NCBI GenBank assembly: GCA_016712265.1
Contig: JADJRJ010000028.1
Location: 930,001 to 994,000, forward strand
Source: Gemmatimonadota bacterium
Lineage (GTDB): Bacteria > Gemmatimonadota > Gemmatimonadetes > Gemmatimonadales > Gemmatimonadaceae
DNA: 64,000 bases
Direction: 5' to 3'
The notes beneath the pieces are model-generated. The model was not told the origin of the DNA and made no database searches. It worked only from the letters and a program-made list of their open reading frames with translations. Below are positions 9,726-18,230 of the stretch, piece by piece. The translations under genes and the position numbers were made by a program. Each line of letters begins with the position of its first letter. Within the stretch, counting starts at the first letter, position 1.

Positions 9726-10346
9726 ATGCGACGCTTGACAAGGCACGTGTGCGGTGGCCTGCTCCTGGCGGTGATCGCCGCCTGCACAGGCGGGAGCGCG
9801 GGGAGCGACGCGGGGGGGCGCGGCGCCGTGCGTCCATCGGAGGCGCTGCCAGCCACCTTTGGCGTAGGTCGCGCGGCGACGCCGGCGGAGCTCGCGGCAT
9901 GGGACCTCGACGTGAACCCGAAGGGCGTTGGCCTTCCGGCCGGGCGCGGAACGGCCGCCGAAGGCGCCGTGGTGTACGCAGCGAAATGCGCGTCGTGCCA
10001 CGGCCCCACCGGGACCGATCCCATCGCGCCGAACCCGAAGCTCGTCGGGCGGGAGCCGCGGGACTTCTCGTTCGCCAACCACGCGACCGGGGTGACCAAG
10101 ACGATCGGCAACTACTGGCCGTACGCGACCACCCTCTACGACTACATACGGCGTGCCATGCCGCAAACGGCGCCCGGCACGCTGACGGCGGGCGAAACCT
10201 ACGCCGTGATTGCCTGGCTGCTCGCCGAGAACGAGGTGATCCCCCGTGACCAGGTCATGGATGCCACGAGCCTGCCGGCGGTGGTGATGCCGTCGCGGGA
10301 TCGGTTCGTTCGCGACGACCGAAAAGGCGGCTCCGGCTTCAAGTAG
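9726..10346 (+). CDS. Cytochrome c subunit of the sulfite/sulfane dehydrogenase
   Basis: A 206-residue class I c-type cytochrome with a lipoprotein-like signal (LAVIAACTGG). Haem binding is CASCH and the likely axial Met is in RRAMPQ. It should take electrons from the molybdenum subunit encoded three bases upstream and pass them to the respiratory chain. It has one haem, as in SorB, rather than the two in classical SoxD. This favours a simple periplasmic dehydrogenase over a full Sox multienzyme system. The last 30 residues after the haem domain are charged (RDDRKGG) and of unknown role. Confidence 0.88.
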   Translation: MRRLTRHVCGGLLLAVIAACTGGSAGSDAGGRGAVRPSEALPATFGVGRAATPAELAAWDLDVNPKGVGLPAGRGTAAEGAVVYAAKCASCHGPTGTDPIAPNPKLVGREPRDFSFANHATGVTKTIGNYWPYATTLYDYIRRAMPQTAPGTLTAGETYAVIAWLLAENEVIPRDQVMDATSLPAVVMPSRDRFVRDDRKGGSGFK

Positions 10347-10484
10347 CCGTCAACGGCGGTGGTAGCTTTGACGTAGCCGGGGCGATTCCCTCCGCGCCCG
10401 GCATCGCCTGACATACCAAACTCGGCGCTGCTACTGTGAGCGCCGGGCGCGCGCGTTTCTTCTCCACCGACTTCCCGTCTGCAG

Positions 10485-12197
10485 ATGATCAAGCTCCTCG
10501 CCCTTCTGCTGGTCGCCGCGCCGCTCGTCGCGCAGTCGCCGGCCCGCCTGCGGTTCGCGGTGACCTTTCCCGCCGCCCGCAGCACCCAGCCACTCGACGG
10601 ACGCCTCCTCGTGCTGCTCGGTGCGGACTCGACCGCTGAACCGCGGCAGCAGTTCGCCTACGGGCTCAAGACCAGCGCGGCGTTCGCCATCGACGTGGAG
10701 GGCTGGAAGCCCGGGGAAACGCGGTATGTCGATGCCGCGGCGTTCGGCTTTCCCGTGCGATCGCTCAAGGACTTCCCGCGCGGCAGCTATCGCGTGCAGG
10801 CGGTGCTGAATCGCTACGAGACCTTCACGCGCAGCGATGGGAAGGTCGTCAAGCTCCCGCCAGACCAGGGGGAGGGACAGCGCTGGAGTGCGAAGCCGGG
10901 GAACCTCTACTCGACGCCGCGCTGGGCGGCGGTGGATCCGGCGCGGCCGGATGTCATTCCGGTCGTGCTCGACCAGGAGATGCCGCCCATCGCCGCATTT
11001 CAGGAGACGAAGTACGTCAAGTACGTGAAGATCCGCAGCGAACGCCTCTCGAAGTTCTGGGGGCGGGACATGTTCCTCGCCGCGTTTGTCACGCTGCCGT
11101 GGGGCTTTGATGAGCACCCGCAGGCGCGGTATCCCCTCGCGATCAACCACGGCCACTTTGCCACGCAACCGGACAACTGGCGCGAGGTTCCGCCGGACCC
11201 GAACCTCAAGCCTGACTACTCGGCGCGCTTCTCGTTGTCGGGGTACAACCGCATCCAGCAGGAGCAGTCGTACCAGCTCTACAAGGACTGGACCGGTCCG
11301 GGATTTCCCCGGATGCTGATGGTGCAGATCCAGCATCCGACGCCGTTTTACGACGACTCGTACGCCGTCAACTCGGCTAACAACGGCCCCTACGGAGACG
11401 CGATCCAGTACGAGCTGATCCCCGAGATCGAGAAGCGGTACCGCGGGCTCGGGCAGGGCTGGGCGCGCTTCATGTTCGGCGGGTCGACGGGAGGCTGGGA
11501 GTCGATGGCCGTGCAGATGTTCTATCCCGAGGAGTACAACGGGGCGTGGGTGGCCTGCCCGGACCCGATCGACTTCCGCCACTACACCGTCGTCGACATT
11601 TACAGTGATACGAACGCGTACTACATGCCGTCCCGCTTCAAGCGAACGTTGCGACCGGGGCATCGCAACTGGCTGGGGCATGTGGATGCCAGCCTCATGG
11701 AGATGAACCACTTCGAGCTTGCGTTAGGCACGAAGGGGCGTTCCGGGGACCAGTGGGACGTGTGGGAGTCGGTCTATTCCCCCGTGGGCGAGGACGGCTA
11801 TCCGCGTCGGCTCTGGGACAAGGAGACCGGCCGGATCGACCCCGTTACGGCGGCGTACTGGAAGGAGCACTACGATCTGTCCTACATCCTGCGTCGCGAC
11901 TGGAAGGTCCTCGGCCCCAAGCTCCAGGGCAAGTTGCGGATCTACGTCGGCGACATGGACAACTACTACCTCAATAATGCCGTGTATGAGGTGGAGACGT
12001 TCCTCAGGGACGCAGACCCGCCGGCGCATGCCGTGGTGGACTACGGGGATCGCGACGAGCATTGCTGGAATGGTGACCACACGCGATCCAACGCCTACTC
12101 CCGCCTGCGCTACGTGCAGATGGCCCTGCCGTGGTTCGCCGAGCGGGTGCTGATGGCCTCACCGGCGGGGGCGGACCTACGGAGCTGGCGGTACTAG
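10485..12197 (+). CDS. Secreted esterase-like alpha/beta hydrolase
   Basis: A 570-residue exported protein (signal MIKLLALLLVAAPLVAQ). The N-terminal 150 residues look like a beta-sandwich (FAVTFPAARSTQPLDG). The central part resembles a putative-esterase alpha/beta hydrolase, with a nucleophile-elbow-like motif GGSTGGWES near residue 335 and a preceding HGHFA oxyanion-type loop. A GDRDEHCWNG segment near the C-terminus may supply the His. I recognise the fold type but not a named family or substrate. It is separated from the cytochrome gene by 138 bases in which I see nothing convincing, and it is convergent with the DUF5916 gene across a strong hairpin. Confidence 0.75.
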   Translation: MIKLLALLLVAAPLVAQSPARLRFAVTFPAARSTQPLDGRLLVLLGADSTAEPRQQFAYGLKTSAAFAIDVEGWKPGETRYVDAAAFGFPVRSLKDFPRGSYRVQAVLNRYETFTRSDGKVVKLPPDQGEGQRWSAKPGNLYSTPRWAAVDPARPDVIPVVLDQEMPPIAAFQETKYVKYVKIRSERLSKFWGRDMFLAAFVTLPWGFDEHPQARYPLAINHGHFATQPDNWREVPPDPNLKPDYSARFSLSGYNRIQQEQSYQLYKDWTGPGFPRMLMVQIQHPTPFYDDSYAVNSANNGPYGDAIQYELIPEIEKRYRGLGQGWARFMFGGSTGGWESMAVQMFYPEEYNGAWVACPDPIDFRHYTVVDIYSDTNAYYMPSRFKRTLRPGHRNWLGHVDASLMEMNHFELALGTKGRSGDQWDVWESVYSPVGEDGYPRRLWDKETGRIDPVTAAYWKEHYDLSYILRRDWKVLGPKLQGKLRIYVGDMDNYYLNNAVYEVETFLRDADPPAHAVVDYGDRDEHCWNGDHTRSNAYSRLRYVQMALPWFAERVLMASPAGADLRSWRY

Positions 12198-12205
12198 TCG
12201 CGAGA

Positions 12206-12235
12206 CGGCAGACGGCGCCGTGCGGCCGTCTGCCG
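12206..12235. terminator. Bidirectional hairpin between convergent genes
   Basis: CGGCAGACGGC, an 8-base loop, then GCCGTCTGCCG gives a perfect 11-bp stem between the esterase-like gene (+) and the DUF5916 gene (-). It is GC-rich and followed only by AAATT, so if it terminates transcription it does so without a strong T-run. Confidence 0.6.
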
Positions 12236-12258
12236 AAATTCCGCACCACGGCGTGGGG

Positions 12259-14481
12259 CTAGCCCGCGCGGCCGAGTTGGCGGGTGTACTTCACCGTAAA
12301 CGACCGCGCGATCGGGGCTTGCCAGCTGCTGAAGCCGTCGGCGCGCTCGCCGTCGTTGAAGACGATGAACAGCCCGGTCCCGGCGGTGTTCAGCCAGGCA
12401 AAGCGCAGGTTGGCCGTGAACACCTGCTGCTGGTTGTTGTATTGCGTCAAGCTCTGGAAGAACACCCGGGGGGTGAAGAAGTAGGCGAACTTGAGCCCGA
12501 TCAGCTTACGGACGAAGTCGCCCTGGTCGAGGTTCACGTCCTGGTAGTCCAGCAGCAGCGACGACGAGATCGTCGAGCCGCTGCGCAGTGTAAACGTGGC
12601 ATTGCCGCCGTTCCGCGTGCCCTCGTAAAACGGACCGAAGTCCGCGCGCCCAACAAAGGAAAACACGCGGCTCGGGTCCGTGTTGAAGTCAAACCCCAGC
12701 TGCGCCCAGTCGTACGATCCGACGGGGATATTCACCCCCGGGGCGATGGCAAACGGGGCCTGCAGCCCCTCGTGGAAGATGTTCAGCTCCGGGCCAAACC
12801 GCGCGCCGCTGTTGAATTCCACCTCGGTCATGTCCACGTGGACCTGACCGTTCTGGTAGAAGCCGTCCATCCCGAAGTACCCCCGGAAGTTGGTGTGCGG
12901 ATTCCATTGCCGCACGCGTTTCCAGTCGGGATTGCGCACCAGGCGCATGGCGGCCACCTCGTAGAACCGGAACCCGGCGGGGCGATTGAGGAACCCAACC
13001 TCCGGGTTGAAATCCTCCCCGACCTGCAGCGTGCGCACCGAGTTGTTCCAGTCGCGGGTCTTGTACTCCGCGCGGGCGGTCCACGCGAGGTCGTCGCCGG
13101 TTCGGTCGGGAGTTTCGGACTTGGCGCCCCACCAGTCGAAGGTCCAGGCCTGGCCCACGCCGACTCGACCGTCGAAACCGTAGACACGATTGTAATCGTC
13201 GCGATCGCCCGTCCGCATGCGCTGCACACCAATCACGCCCAGCCGGGAGCGTGCTGAGAGCTCCCGTACCGCGCGGGCCACCGTGTAGCTGTTGCCCTTC
13301 ACCGCGCCGGTGTTGTCCGTGAACATCTGTAGCGCGCCGACGGTGAGGCCGCCGATGCGCCCCGTCAGTCGTCCGCCCCCGATGATCGGCGTCGGTTGTC
13401 CCACCGAGTCTATCCCGATCCGACGGGTGAAGAACAGGTCCACCGCTTGTGGCGTCCCCGCCGCGAACACCCCGGCGTTTTCCAGGAAGAAGGGACGCTT
13501 CTCGGGAAAGAAGATCGGGAAGCGCGTCAGGTTGGTGCGCTGCTCGTCCACCTCCACCTGCGCGAAGTCCGTGTTGTACGTCAGGTCGAGCGTCAGCGCC
13601 GGGGTGATCCCGATCTTGGCGTCGGCGCCAAACTCCCCCGGGGTACGGAACTTCGATTCCGTGAGATAGTTGCGCGTCGTTTGTCCCAGGACATACGGGG
13701 TGACGGTCGCGATGCGGTTCTCCGGCACCTGCAGCCCTTCCAGCGAGCCGGCCTGCGACAGGCGGGCGATCGAAAACTGTCGGTTCACCCGCGACCAGAG
13801 GGCTTCCTCATTCTTGCGGCGAATGCCGCGCATGATGTTGAAGCCCCATGTCTGTTCGCGCCCACCGCCATAGCGAATGGTCCGAAATGGGATCCGGAAC
13901 TCTGCATACCAGCCCTGGGCATCCTGGGACGTCGCCACGGTCCAGCTGGCATCCCAGTTGAGATTCATCCCACCCATCGAGCCCGCCTGCGCCCGGGTTT
14001 GCCCGGCCTGGAACACCCCACCCCCCTCACCCTCTCGCACCACCTGCGCATCGTGCTCGATTCCGCTGGGGGTCGTCCCGAACAGGAAGCCGTTCTGTCG
14101 GTCGTGGTACGTGTCGAGGATGAAGCCGAAGTAGTCACTGTTGGTGAGTGTTACGTCGCGAATCTTCTCACTCGGCACGATCAGGGCGGCCTCGCGGTCG
14201 AACAGCCAGGCCGCGATGTACAGCGCTTCGCCGTCGGACGTGACCCGTACCTCGGTGCGCTCGGTGACCGGCGTGCCTTCCTGCGGCTCACGCTGGACGA
14301 ACTCGGTGAACAACGTCGCCTCCTTCCACGCGGCGTCGTCGAGCCTGCCGTCGATCACGGGGGCCGTGGTGGTCTGCGTGGCGCGGGCGACGCGACTCAT
14401 CCCGTTGGTGCTCGATGAGGCAGGGGGCTGGGCGACCAACAGCGCGGGAACGACGAGCGACAGCAGGAGCGGGCGATTCAT
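12259..14481 (-). CDS. DUF5916 outer-membrane protein with CBM9-like domain
   Basis: A 740-residue exported protein. After the signal peptide (MNRPLLLSLVVPALLVAQ), residues about 35-230 form a CBM9-like beta-sandwich with the typical opening APVIDGRLDDAAW. The rest is the DUF5916 region, with many alternating short strands and aromatic girdles expected of an outer-membrane barrel, ending in TVKYTRQLGRAG. I chose the start at 14481 because it places the signal peptide at the N-terminus; ATG 14490 and 14505 are in frame upstream. Proteins of this type are very common in Gemmatimonadota and Bacteroidota, and no function is established. A role in binding or importing extracellular carbohydrate or peptide is a guess from the CBM9-like part. 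Confidence 0.85.
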   Translation of the reverse strand: MNRPLLLSLVVPALLVAQPPASSSTNGMSRVARATQTTTAPVIDGRLDDAAWKEATLFTEFVQREPQEGTPVTERTEVRVTSDGEALYIAAWLFDREAALIVPSEKIRDVTLTNSDYFGFILDTYHDRQNGFLFGTTPSGIEHDAQVVREGEGGGVFQAGQTRAQAGSMGGMNLNWDASWTVATSQDAQGWYAEFRIPFRTIRYGGGREQTWGFNIMRGIRRKNEEALWSRVNRQFSIARLSQAGSLEGLQVPENRIATVTPYVLGQTTRNYLTESKFRTPGEFGADAKIGITPALTLDLTYNTDFAQVEVDEQRTNLTRFPIFFPEKRPFFLENAGVFAAGTPQAVDLFFTRRIGIDSVGQPTPIIGGGRLTGRIGGLTVGALQMFTDNTGAVKGNSYTVARAVRELSARSRLGVIGVQRMRTGDRDDYNRVYGFDGRVGVGQAWTFDWWGAKSETPDRTGDDLAWTARAEYKTRDWNNSVRTLQVGEDFNPEVGFLNRPAGFRFYEVAAMRLVRNPDWKRVRQWNPHTNFRGYFGMDGFYQNGQVHVDMTEVEFNSGARFGPELNIFHEGLQAPFAIAPGVNIPVGSYDWAQLGFDFNTDPSRVFSFVGRADFGPFYEGTRNGGNATFTLRSGSTISSSLLLDYQDVNLDQGDFVRKLIGLKFAYFFTPRVFFQSLTQYNNQQQVFTANLRFAWLNTAGTGLFIVFNDGERADGFSSWQAPIARSFTVKYTRQLGRAG

Positions 14482-14528
14482 CACACACATGGCGGCGAGA
14501 GGCAATGGACTGGACGTGCGCCCGCAAG

Positions 14529-15977
14529 CTACGCCTTGGGCATTCCGGCGTCACCCGGCGGCGCGGGAAGGTCGATGCGAAACTGCGTGCCCTCGGGGCC
14601 GGATCGGACGAGCTGCACCGTACCCGCGTGCGCCTCGACCACCCCTCGGGTGATGGCCAACCCCAGGCCGGCGCCGTCATCTTCACGGCGTCCGCGACGC
14701 CCGCGAAAGAACCGGTCGAAGACGCGCGGTTGTTCACTCTCCGGAATCCCGGTGCCGCGATCCGTGACGGTGAGGCGAAACCAGGCGCCATCGCGCGACA
14801 ACTCGAGTTCCACCGGGACGGTCGCGGGCGAGTGTCGCAGCGCGTTCACGGTCAGGTTGGTGACGGCGCGCGTGAGCAGGGCCTCGTCGCCACGCAGCGC
14901 GTAATCGCCGACGGCGATGCGCACCACGATGCGATCCGCAGCGCCCGGCAGTCGCCGCAGCGCCGACGCCGTGTCCTCCAGGAGCTCGTCGAGGTACAGC
15001 GGCACAGCCTGGACCATGGCCTCGCGGGCGCGCATGCGCGCGAGCAGAAACAGCTCCTCCACGATCCGCGTGAGCGACCGCGATTCCTGGCGGATGAGGC
15101 GCAGGGATCCCCGGAGGGACCGGAGGTCCGCGTCCTCATTGTCGAGTGCAACCTGCGCCTCACCGCTGATCACCGCGACCGGGGTTCGCAGCTCATGGGC
15201 GGCAGCGGCCATGAAGGTGCGTTGTTCCTCGCCGGATTCTTCCGCCCGATCGAGCAGGTGGTTGAGCGATGCGATGAGGTGTTTCCACGCCGGTCCAAGT
15301 CCGGCAGGTTCAGGGAAGCGCAAGCCGGGATTCCCGCGGCCGATCTCCTGGGCGCGTTGGTCCAGCTCCTGCATGGTTTCTGCACCGCGACGCATGTACA
15401 GGAGCGGGATGGCGGCAGCCACGACGACGAGCAGGAGGAACCAGGGCCATCCGTTCCGGAGTTCGCGCAGCGTTTCCAGGCGTTCGCGCTCGGACACGAG
15501 GAAGCCCAGCGCGATCTGCTGTTCACCGAGCTGGAGGTGCCTGACCATGAGGCGCGCCTGCCCACTCGCGGTCGGGAGGGTCACATACAGGTGACCTTCA
15601 ACGGGCGCGTCGCGCAGGACCGCGTCGACGCGGGTCCGTGGGGGCTGCTCGAACGCGACGGGCGATGGATTAGGGTCCTGCAGGTTGTCGCGCGGGTCAA
15701 CAAACTCTCCCGTGCTGGTGAAGCGCACGACGACGTTGGCAACCCGGGGCAGCATGGTGTGGAGCACGCGCAGGACCACCTCGTGCGTGGGTCCACCGCG
15801 GGCATGCTCGCGCTCCATGGTGGCCACCACGACCTGCTCCACATCGCTCAGTCGGTCGTCGATGCGCCGCAACGCGGCGTTGCTGCTGAACCGGTAGACA
15901 AGCGCGCTACCAAACAGCAGCGTCGCGACAAAGGTCAGGACCGTCAGTGCGACGCCAGGTGCCTGCCGCTGGCTCAC
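14529..15977 (-). CDS. Sensor histidine kinase
   Basis: A membrane-bound HisKA-type kinase of 482 residues. The first membrane segment is at about residues 8-28, a periplasmic sensor region of about 150 residues follows, and the second membrane segment (WPWFLLLVVVAAAIPLLYM) leads into a HAMP-like linker. The phospho-acceptor is His261 in AAAHELRTPVAV. The catalytic domain shows the N box (NLTVNALRHSP), DRGTGIP and GAGLGLAI. It begins with GTG overlapping the response-regulator stop as GTGA, so regulator and kinase are co-translated. The signal is unknown. Since DUF5916 lies directly downstream on the same strand (48 bases), it could be co-transcribed or a target. Confidence 0.93.
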   Translation of the reverse strand: MSQRQAPGVALTVLTFVATLLFGSALVYRFSSNAALRRIDDRLSDVEQVVVATMEREHARGGPTHEVVLRVLHTMLPRVANVVVRFTSTGEFVDPRDNLQDPNPSPVAFEQPPRTRVDAVLRDAPVEGHLYVTLPTASGQARLMVRHLQLGEQQIALGFLVSERERLETLRELRNGWPWFLLLVVVAAAIPLLYMRRGAETMQELDQRAQEIGRGNPGLRFPEPAGLGPAWKHLIASLNHLLDRAEESGEEQRTFMAAAAHELRTPVAVISGEAQVALDNEDADLRSLRGSLRLIRQESRSLTRIVEELFLLARMRAREAMVQAVPLYLDELLEDTASALRRLPGAADRIVVRIAVGDYALRGDEALLTRAVTNLTVNALRHSPATVPVELELSRDGAWFRLTVTDRGTGIPESEQPRVFDRFFRGRRGRREDDGAGLGLAITRGVVEAHAGTVQLVRSGPEGTQFRIDLPAPPGDAGMPKA

Positions 15978-16642
15978 TCGCGACCGAGGTAATACCCGGC
16001 GCCGCGACGTGTCTGCACCAGGGGCGGACCGGAGGCATCCACTTTCGCCCGGAGCCGGTTGACCGTGACCTCAAGGGCATTCGAGACCGGGTCGTGTCGA
16101 TCGTCCCAGACGTATTCCGTGATCTCTGCACGCGACACGACGCGTCCCACGTTTCGTGCAAGGATTTCCAAGGTCATGTATTCCTTGCGCGTCAGCTCCA
16201 GCGCGCGTCCCGCGCGTGTGGCAGTGTTTGCCCGGGTGTCGACCACGAGATCATCGTAATTCAGCACTGGCTCGTGAACCGCCGGCATGCGCCGACCCAG
16301 CGCACGGACGCGGGCGAAGAACTCTTCCAGTTCAAACGGCTTGCCCAGGTAGTCATCCGCCCCAGCGTCGAGCCCTTCCACCCGGTCGGCCAGTGAGTCC
16401 CGCACGGTGAGCATCAGGATGGGCACCGACTGCTGTTGGGCGCGCAACGCCCGGCAGAGATCCACGCCATCTCCGTCCGGCAACTGGCGATCGAGCACGA
16501 TGACGTTGTAGTCGGACGCCGTGCCCGCCCGGGTGGCCTCCGCGACAGTCGTCATGGTATCAACCGCATGTCCGCGGGACCGAAGGGCACGTTCCACGAT
16601 GCTGGACAGCTGGGCGTCGTCTTCGACGAGAAGGACTCGCAT
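15974..16642 (-). CDS. OmpR/PhoB-family response regulator
   Basis: A 222-residue two-domain regulator. The receiver has the acidic pair in LLVEDDAQ, the phospho-acceptor Asp51 (VIVLDRQLP), Thr in LMLTVRD and the conserved Lys in YLGKPF. The C-terminal half is a winged-helix DNA-binding domain (LTRKEYMTLEIL, YVWDDRHDPVSNALEVTVNRLRAK is the usual recognition region, given here in two parts). It is first in the operon with the kinase and is expected to control a nearby membrane or envelope function. About 85 bases separate it from the DsbA-like gene on the same strand, so that gene could be read through into this operon. Confidence 0.95.
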   Translation of the reverse strand: MRVLLVEDDAQLSSIVERALRSRGHAVDTMTTVAEATRAGTASDYNVIVLDRQLPDGDGVDLCRALRAQQQSVPILMLTVRDSLADRVEGLDAGADDYLGKPFELEEFFARVRALGRRMPAVHEPVLNYDDLVVDTRANTATRAGRALELTRKEYMTLEILARNVGRVVSRAEITEYVWDDRHDPVSNALEVTVNRLRAKVDASGPPLVQTRRGAGYYLGRE

Positions 16643-16727
16643 GGGAAATTGGTGGCCGCAACCTCGCGGCGCGGTAAACGGTTGCGCTTGAGCCGCCCGG
16701 CGACCGGCGATGTCGCCGTCGTCGGCG

Positions 16728-17366
16728 TTATCGACCCGATGTCGCCGACTTGAAGACGGCGTCCAGCCCCTTCACGAATACATCACGAGGGAGGGCACCA
16801 GGCACAATCTCGCCGTTGATCACGAACGTCGGTGTCCCGCGCACGTACAAGGCGCGCGCGAGCGCGTTGTTCCGTTCGAGGGTCTCTGCCGCCGCTCGCC
16901 CCTGTACGCAGCGACCATACGAAGCGCTGTTGACCCCGGACTCGGCCGCGTAGCGGGCGATCAAGGTCACCGGACTCTTTGACGCCATCCATGCCTTGCG
17001 ATTGGCATACAGCCGATCGTGCATCGGCCAGAATTTCCCCTGTTCGGCCGCGCACAGGCTGCCGATCGCCGCCTCCTTCGCGTTCGGGAACATCCCGATC
17101 ACGAAGGGGACGAAGCGCCAGTACACTTTCCCGGGCTTCGTGTAGATCGAGTCGAGGGCGGGCATCGTCTCGGCGGCGAATTTCGCGCAATAGCTGCAGC
17201 CAAAATCTGCCAGCTCGACGATCCACACCGGCGCTCCCGGCTTCCCCTTTTCGATCCCGAAGCCGTCCAGGGTGACGACCTTCTCGGCCAGCTGCACGCG
17301 CATCTGGCTCCGGGCGGCGGTGCCGCTGACGGCGAGCGCAAGAAGGGCGATCAGGAAGCGGCGCAT
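16728..17366 (-). CDS. DsbA-like thioredoxin-fold oxidoreductase, periplasmic
   Basis: A 212-residue exported DsbA-family protein (signal MRRFLIALLALAVSGTAARSQ). The active site is Cys57-Ser-Tyr-Cys60 in FGCSYCAKF, and the cis-Pro loop is RGTPTFVINGEIVPGA, a typical Thr-Pro. Four-helix insertion sequence lies between the two. The start at 17366 is fixed by the signal peptide. It should oxidise or isomerise disulfides, or recycle another thiol protein, in the periplasm. It is divergent from msrA across 177 bases, so the two redox-repair genes sit back to back. No DsbB partner is visible nearby. Confidence 0.88.
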   Translation of the reverse strand: MRRFLIALLALAVSGTAARSQMRVQLAEKVVTLDGFGIEKGKPGAPVWIVELADFGCSYCAKFAAETMPALDSIYTKPGKVYWRFVPFVIGMFPNAKEAAIGSLCAAEQGKFWPMHDRLYANRKAWMASKSPVTLIARYAAESGVNSASYGRCVQGRAAAETLERNNALARALYVRGTPTFVINGEIVPGALPRDVFVKGLDAVFKSATSGR

Positions 17367-17543
17367 GAACTCGGCGGCGGAGGTGTTGACGCGGGATCTG
17401 GAGGCGCACGCTGCATCCAGCGTCCACACACATATACGCTCCAGGGTCGAAAGATCACCCGGGGCCCTCCCCGGAAGAAGGGACGGCGGGAATCTTCCAC
17501 GGCGGCGGCGCGTTCATACCAGCATCACGACTTGCGGGGCGAC

Positions 17544-18086
17544 ATGGATAGGGCCGGAGAGGAAGTGGCCGTACTCGGCGGCGGGTGTTTCTGGTGTCTT
17601 GAGGCGGTGTATCAGGAGTTGAAGGGGGTAACCGGGGTGATCTCGGGGTATGCCGGGGGGCACGTGCCGCACCCGACCTACGAGGCCGTCTGTGAAAAGG
17701 GCACCGGGCACGCCGAGGTGGTCCGCGTCGCCTTTGATCCTGCGGTGATCAGCTTCACGGAGATCGTCCAGGTCTTCTTTGCCATCCATGACCCGACGAC
17801 GCGGGACCGGCAGGGGAACGATGTGGGCCCGCAGTATCGCTCGGTGATCTTCACCCAGGACGAGGCACAGGCGTCCATTGCTCGGGCCGTGATCCAGGAA
17901 CTCGAGGCCGATAAGGCCTTCGACGCGCCGATCGTTACCGAGGTCCTGCCGGCCCCCCCGTTTTATGCGGCCGAAGCGTATCACCAGAACTATTTCCGGC
18001 TACACGGGGCGCAACCGTACTGCACCTTTGTGATCTCGCCGAAGCTCTCGAAGTTCCGAAAGCAGTTCGCCGAGAAGCGCAGATAA
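17544..18086 (+). CDS. msrA: Peptide methionine-S-sulfoxide reductase MsrA
   Basis: A 180-residue MsrA, which reduces the S-epimer of methionine sulfoxide in proteins. The catalytic Cys15 lies in GGGCFWC, with the family segments SGYAGG, YEAVCEKGTGHAEVV and EAYHQNYF. There is no signal peptide, so it is cytoplasmic. The start at 17544 is just upstream of the catalytic motif, and the long open frame upstream is the complement of the DsbA-like gene. Resolving Cys are less clear than in E. coli MsrA: the C-terminal part carries only one Cys (QPYCTF). No msrB is in the window. Confidence 0.95.
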   Translation: MDRAGEEVAVLGGGCFWCLEAVYQELKGVTGVISGYAGGHVPHPTYEAVCEKGTGHAEVVRVAFDPAVISFTEIVQVFFAIHDPTTRDRQGNDVGPQYRSVIFTQDEAQASIARAVIQELEADKAFDAPIVTEVLPAPPFYAAEAYHQNYFRLHGAQPYCTFVISPKLSKFRKQFAEKRR

Positions 18087-18230
18087 GGGCACGTCGGAGA
18101 TCTCCGGCGGCAGGAGAGTGCGACCGGGTCGAGGGCTGGCGCGGGGCGCGGCGCGCGCACAACCCGCCGCAACGCCTTGCGGCCACCCGGATCATCGGGT
18201 TGGTTAGCCCGGTCTGCACCCGGGGATGGA

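Noticed and set aside
8814..10166. 450-codon minus-strand frame opposite the SoxC/cytochrome genes
   Set aside because: Complement of two well-supported genes; no domain.
14415..15992. Long plus-strand open frame opposite the histidine kinase
   Set aside because: The minus strand carries all kinase motifs; the plus frame has none.
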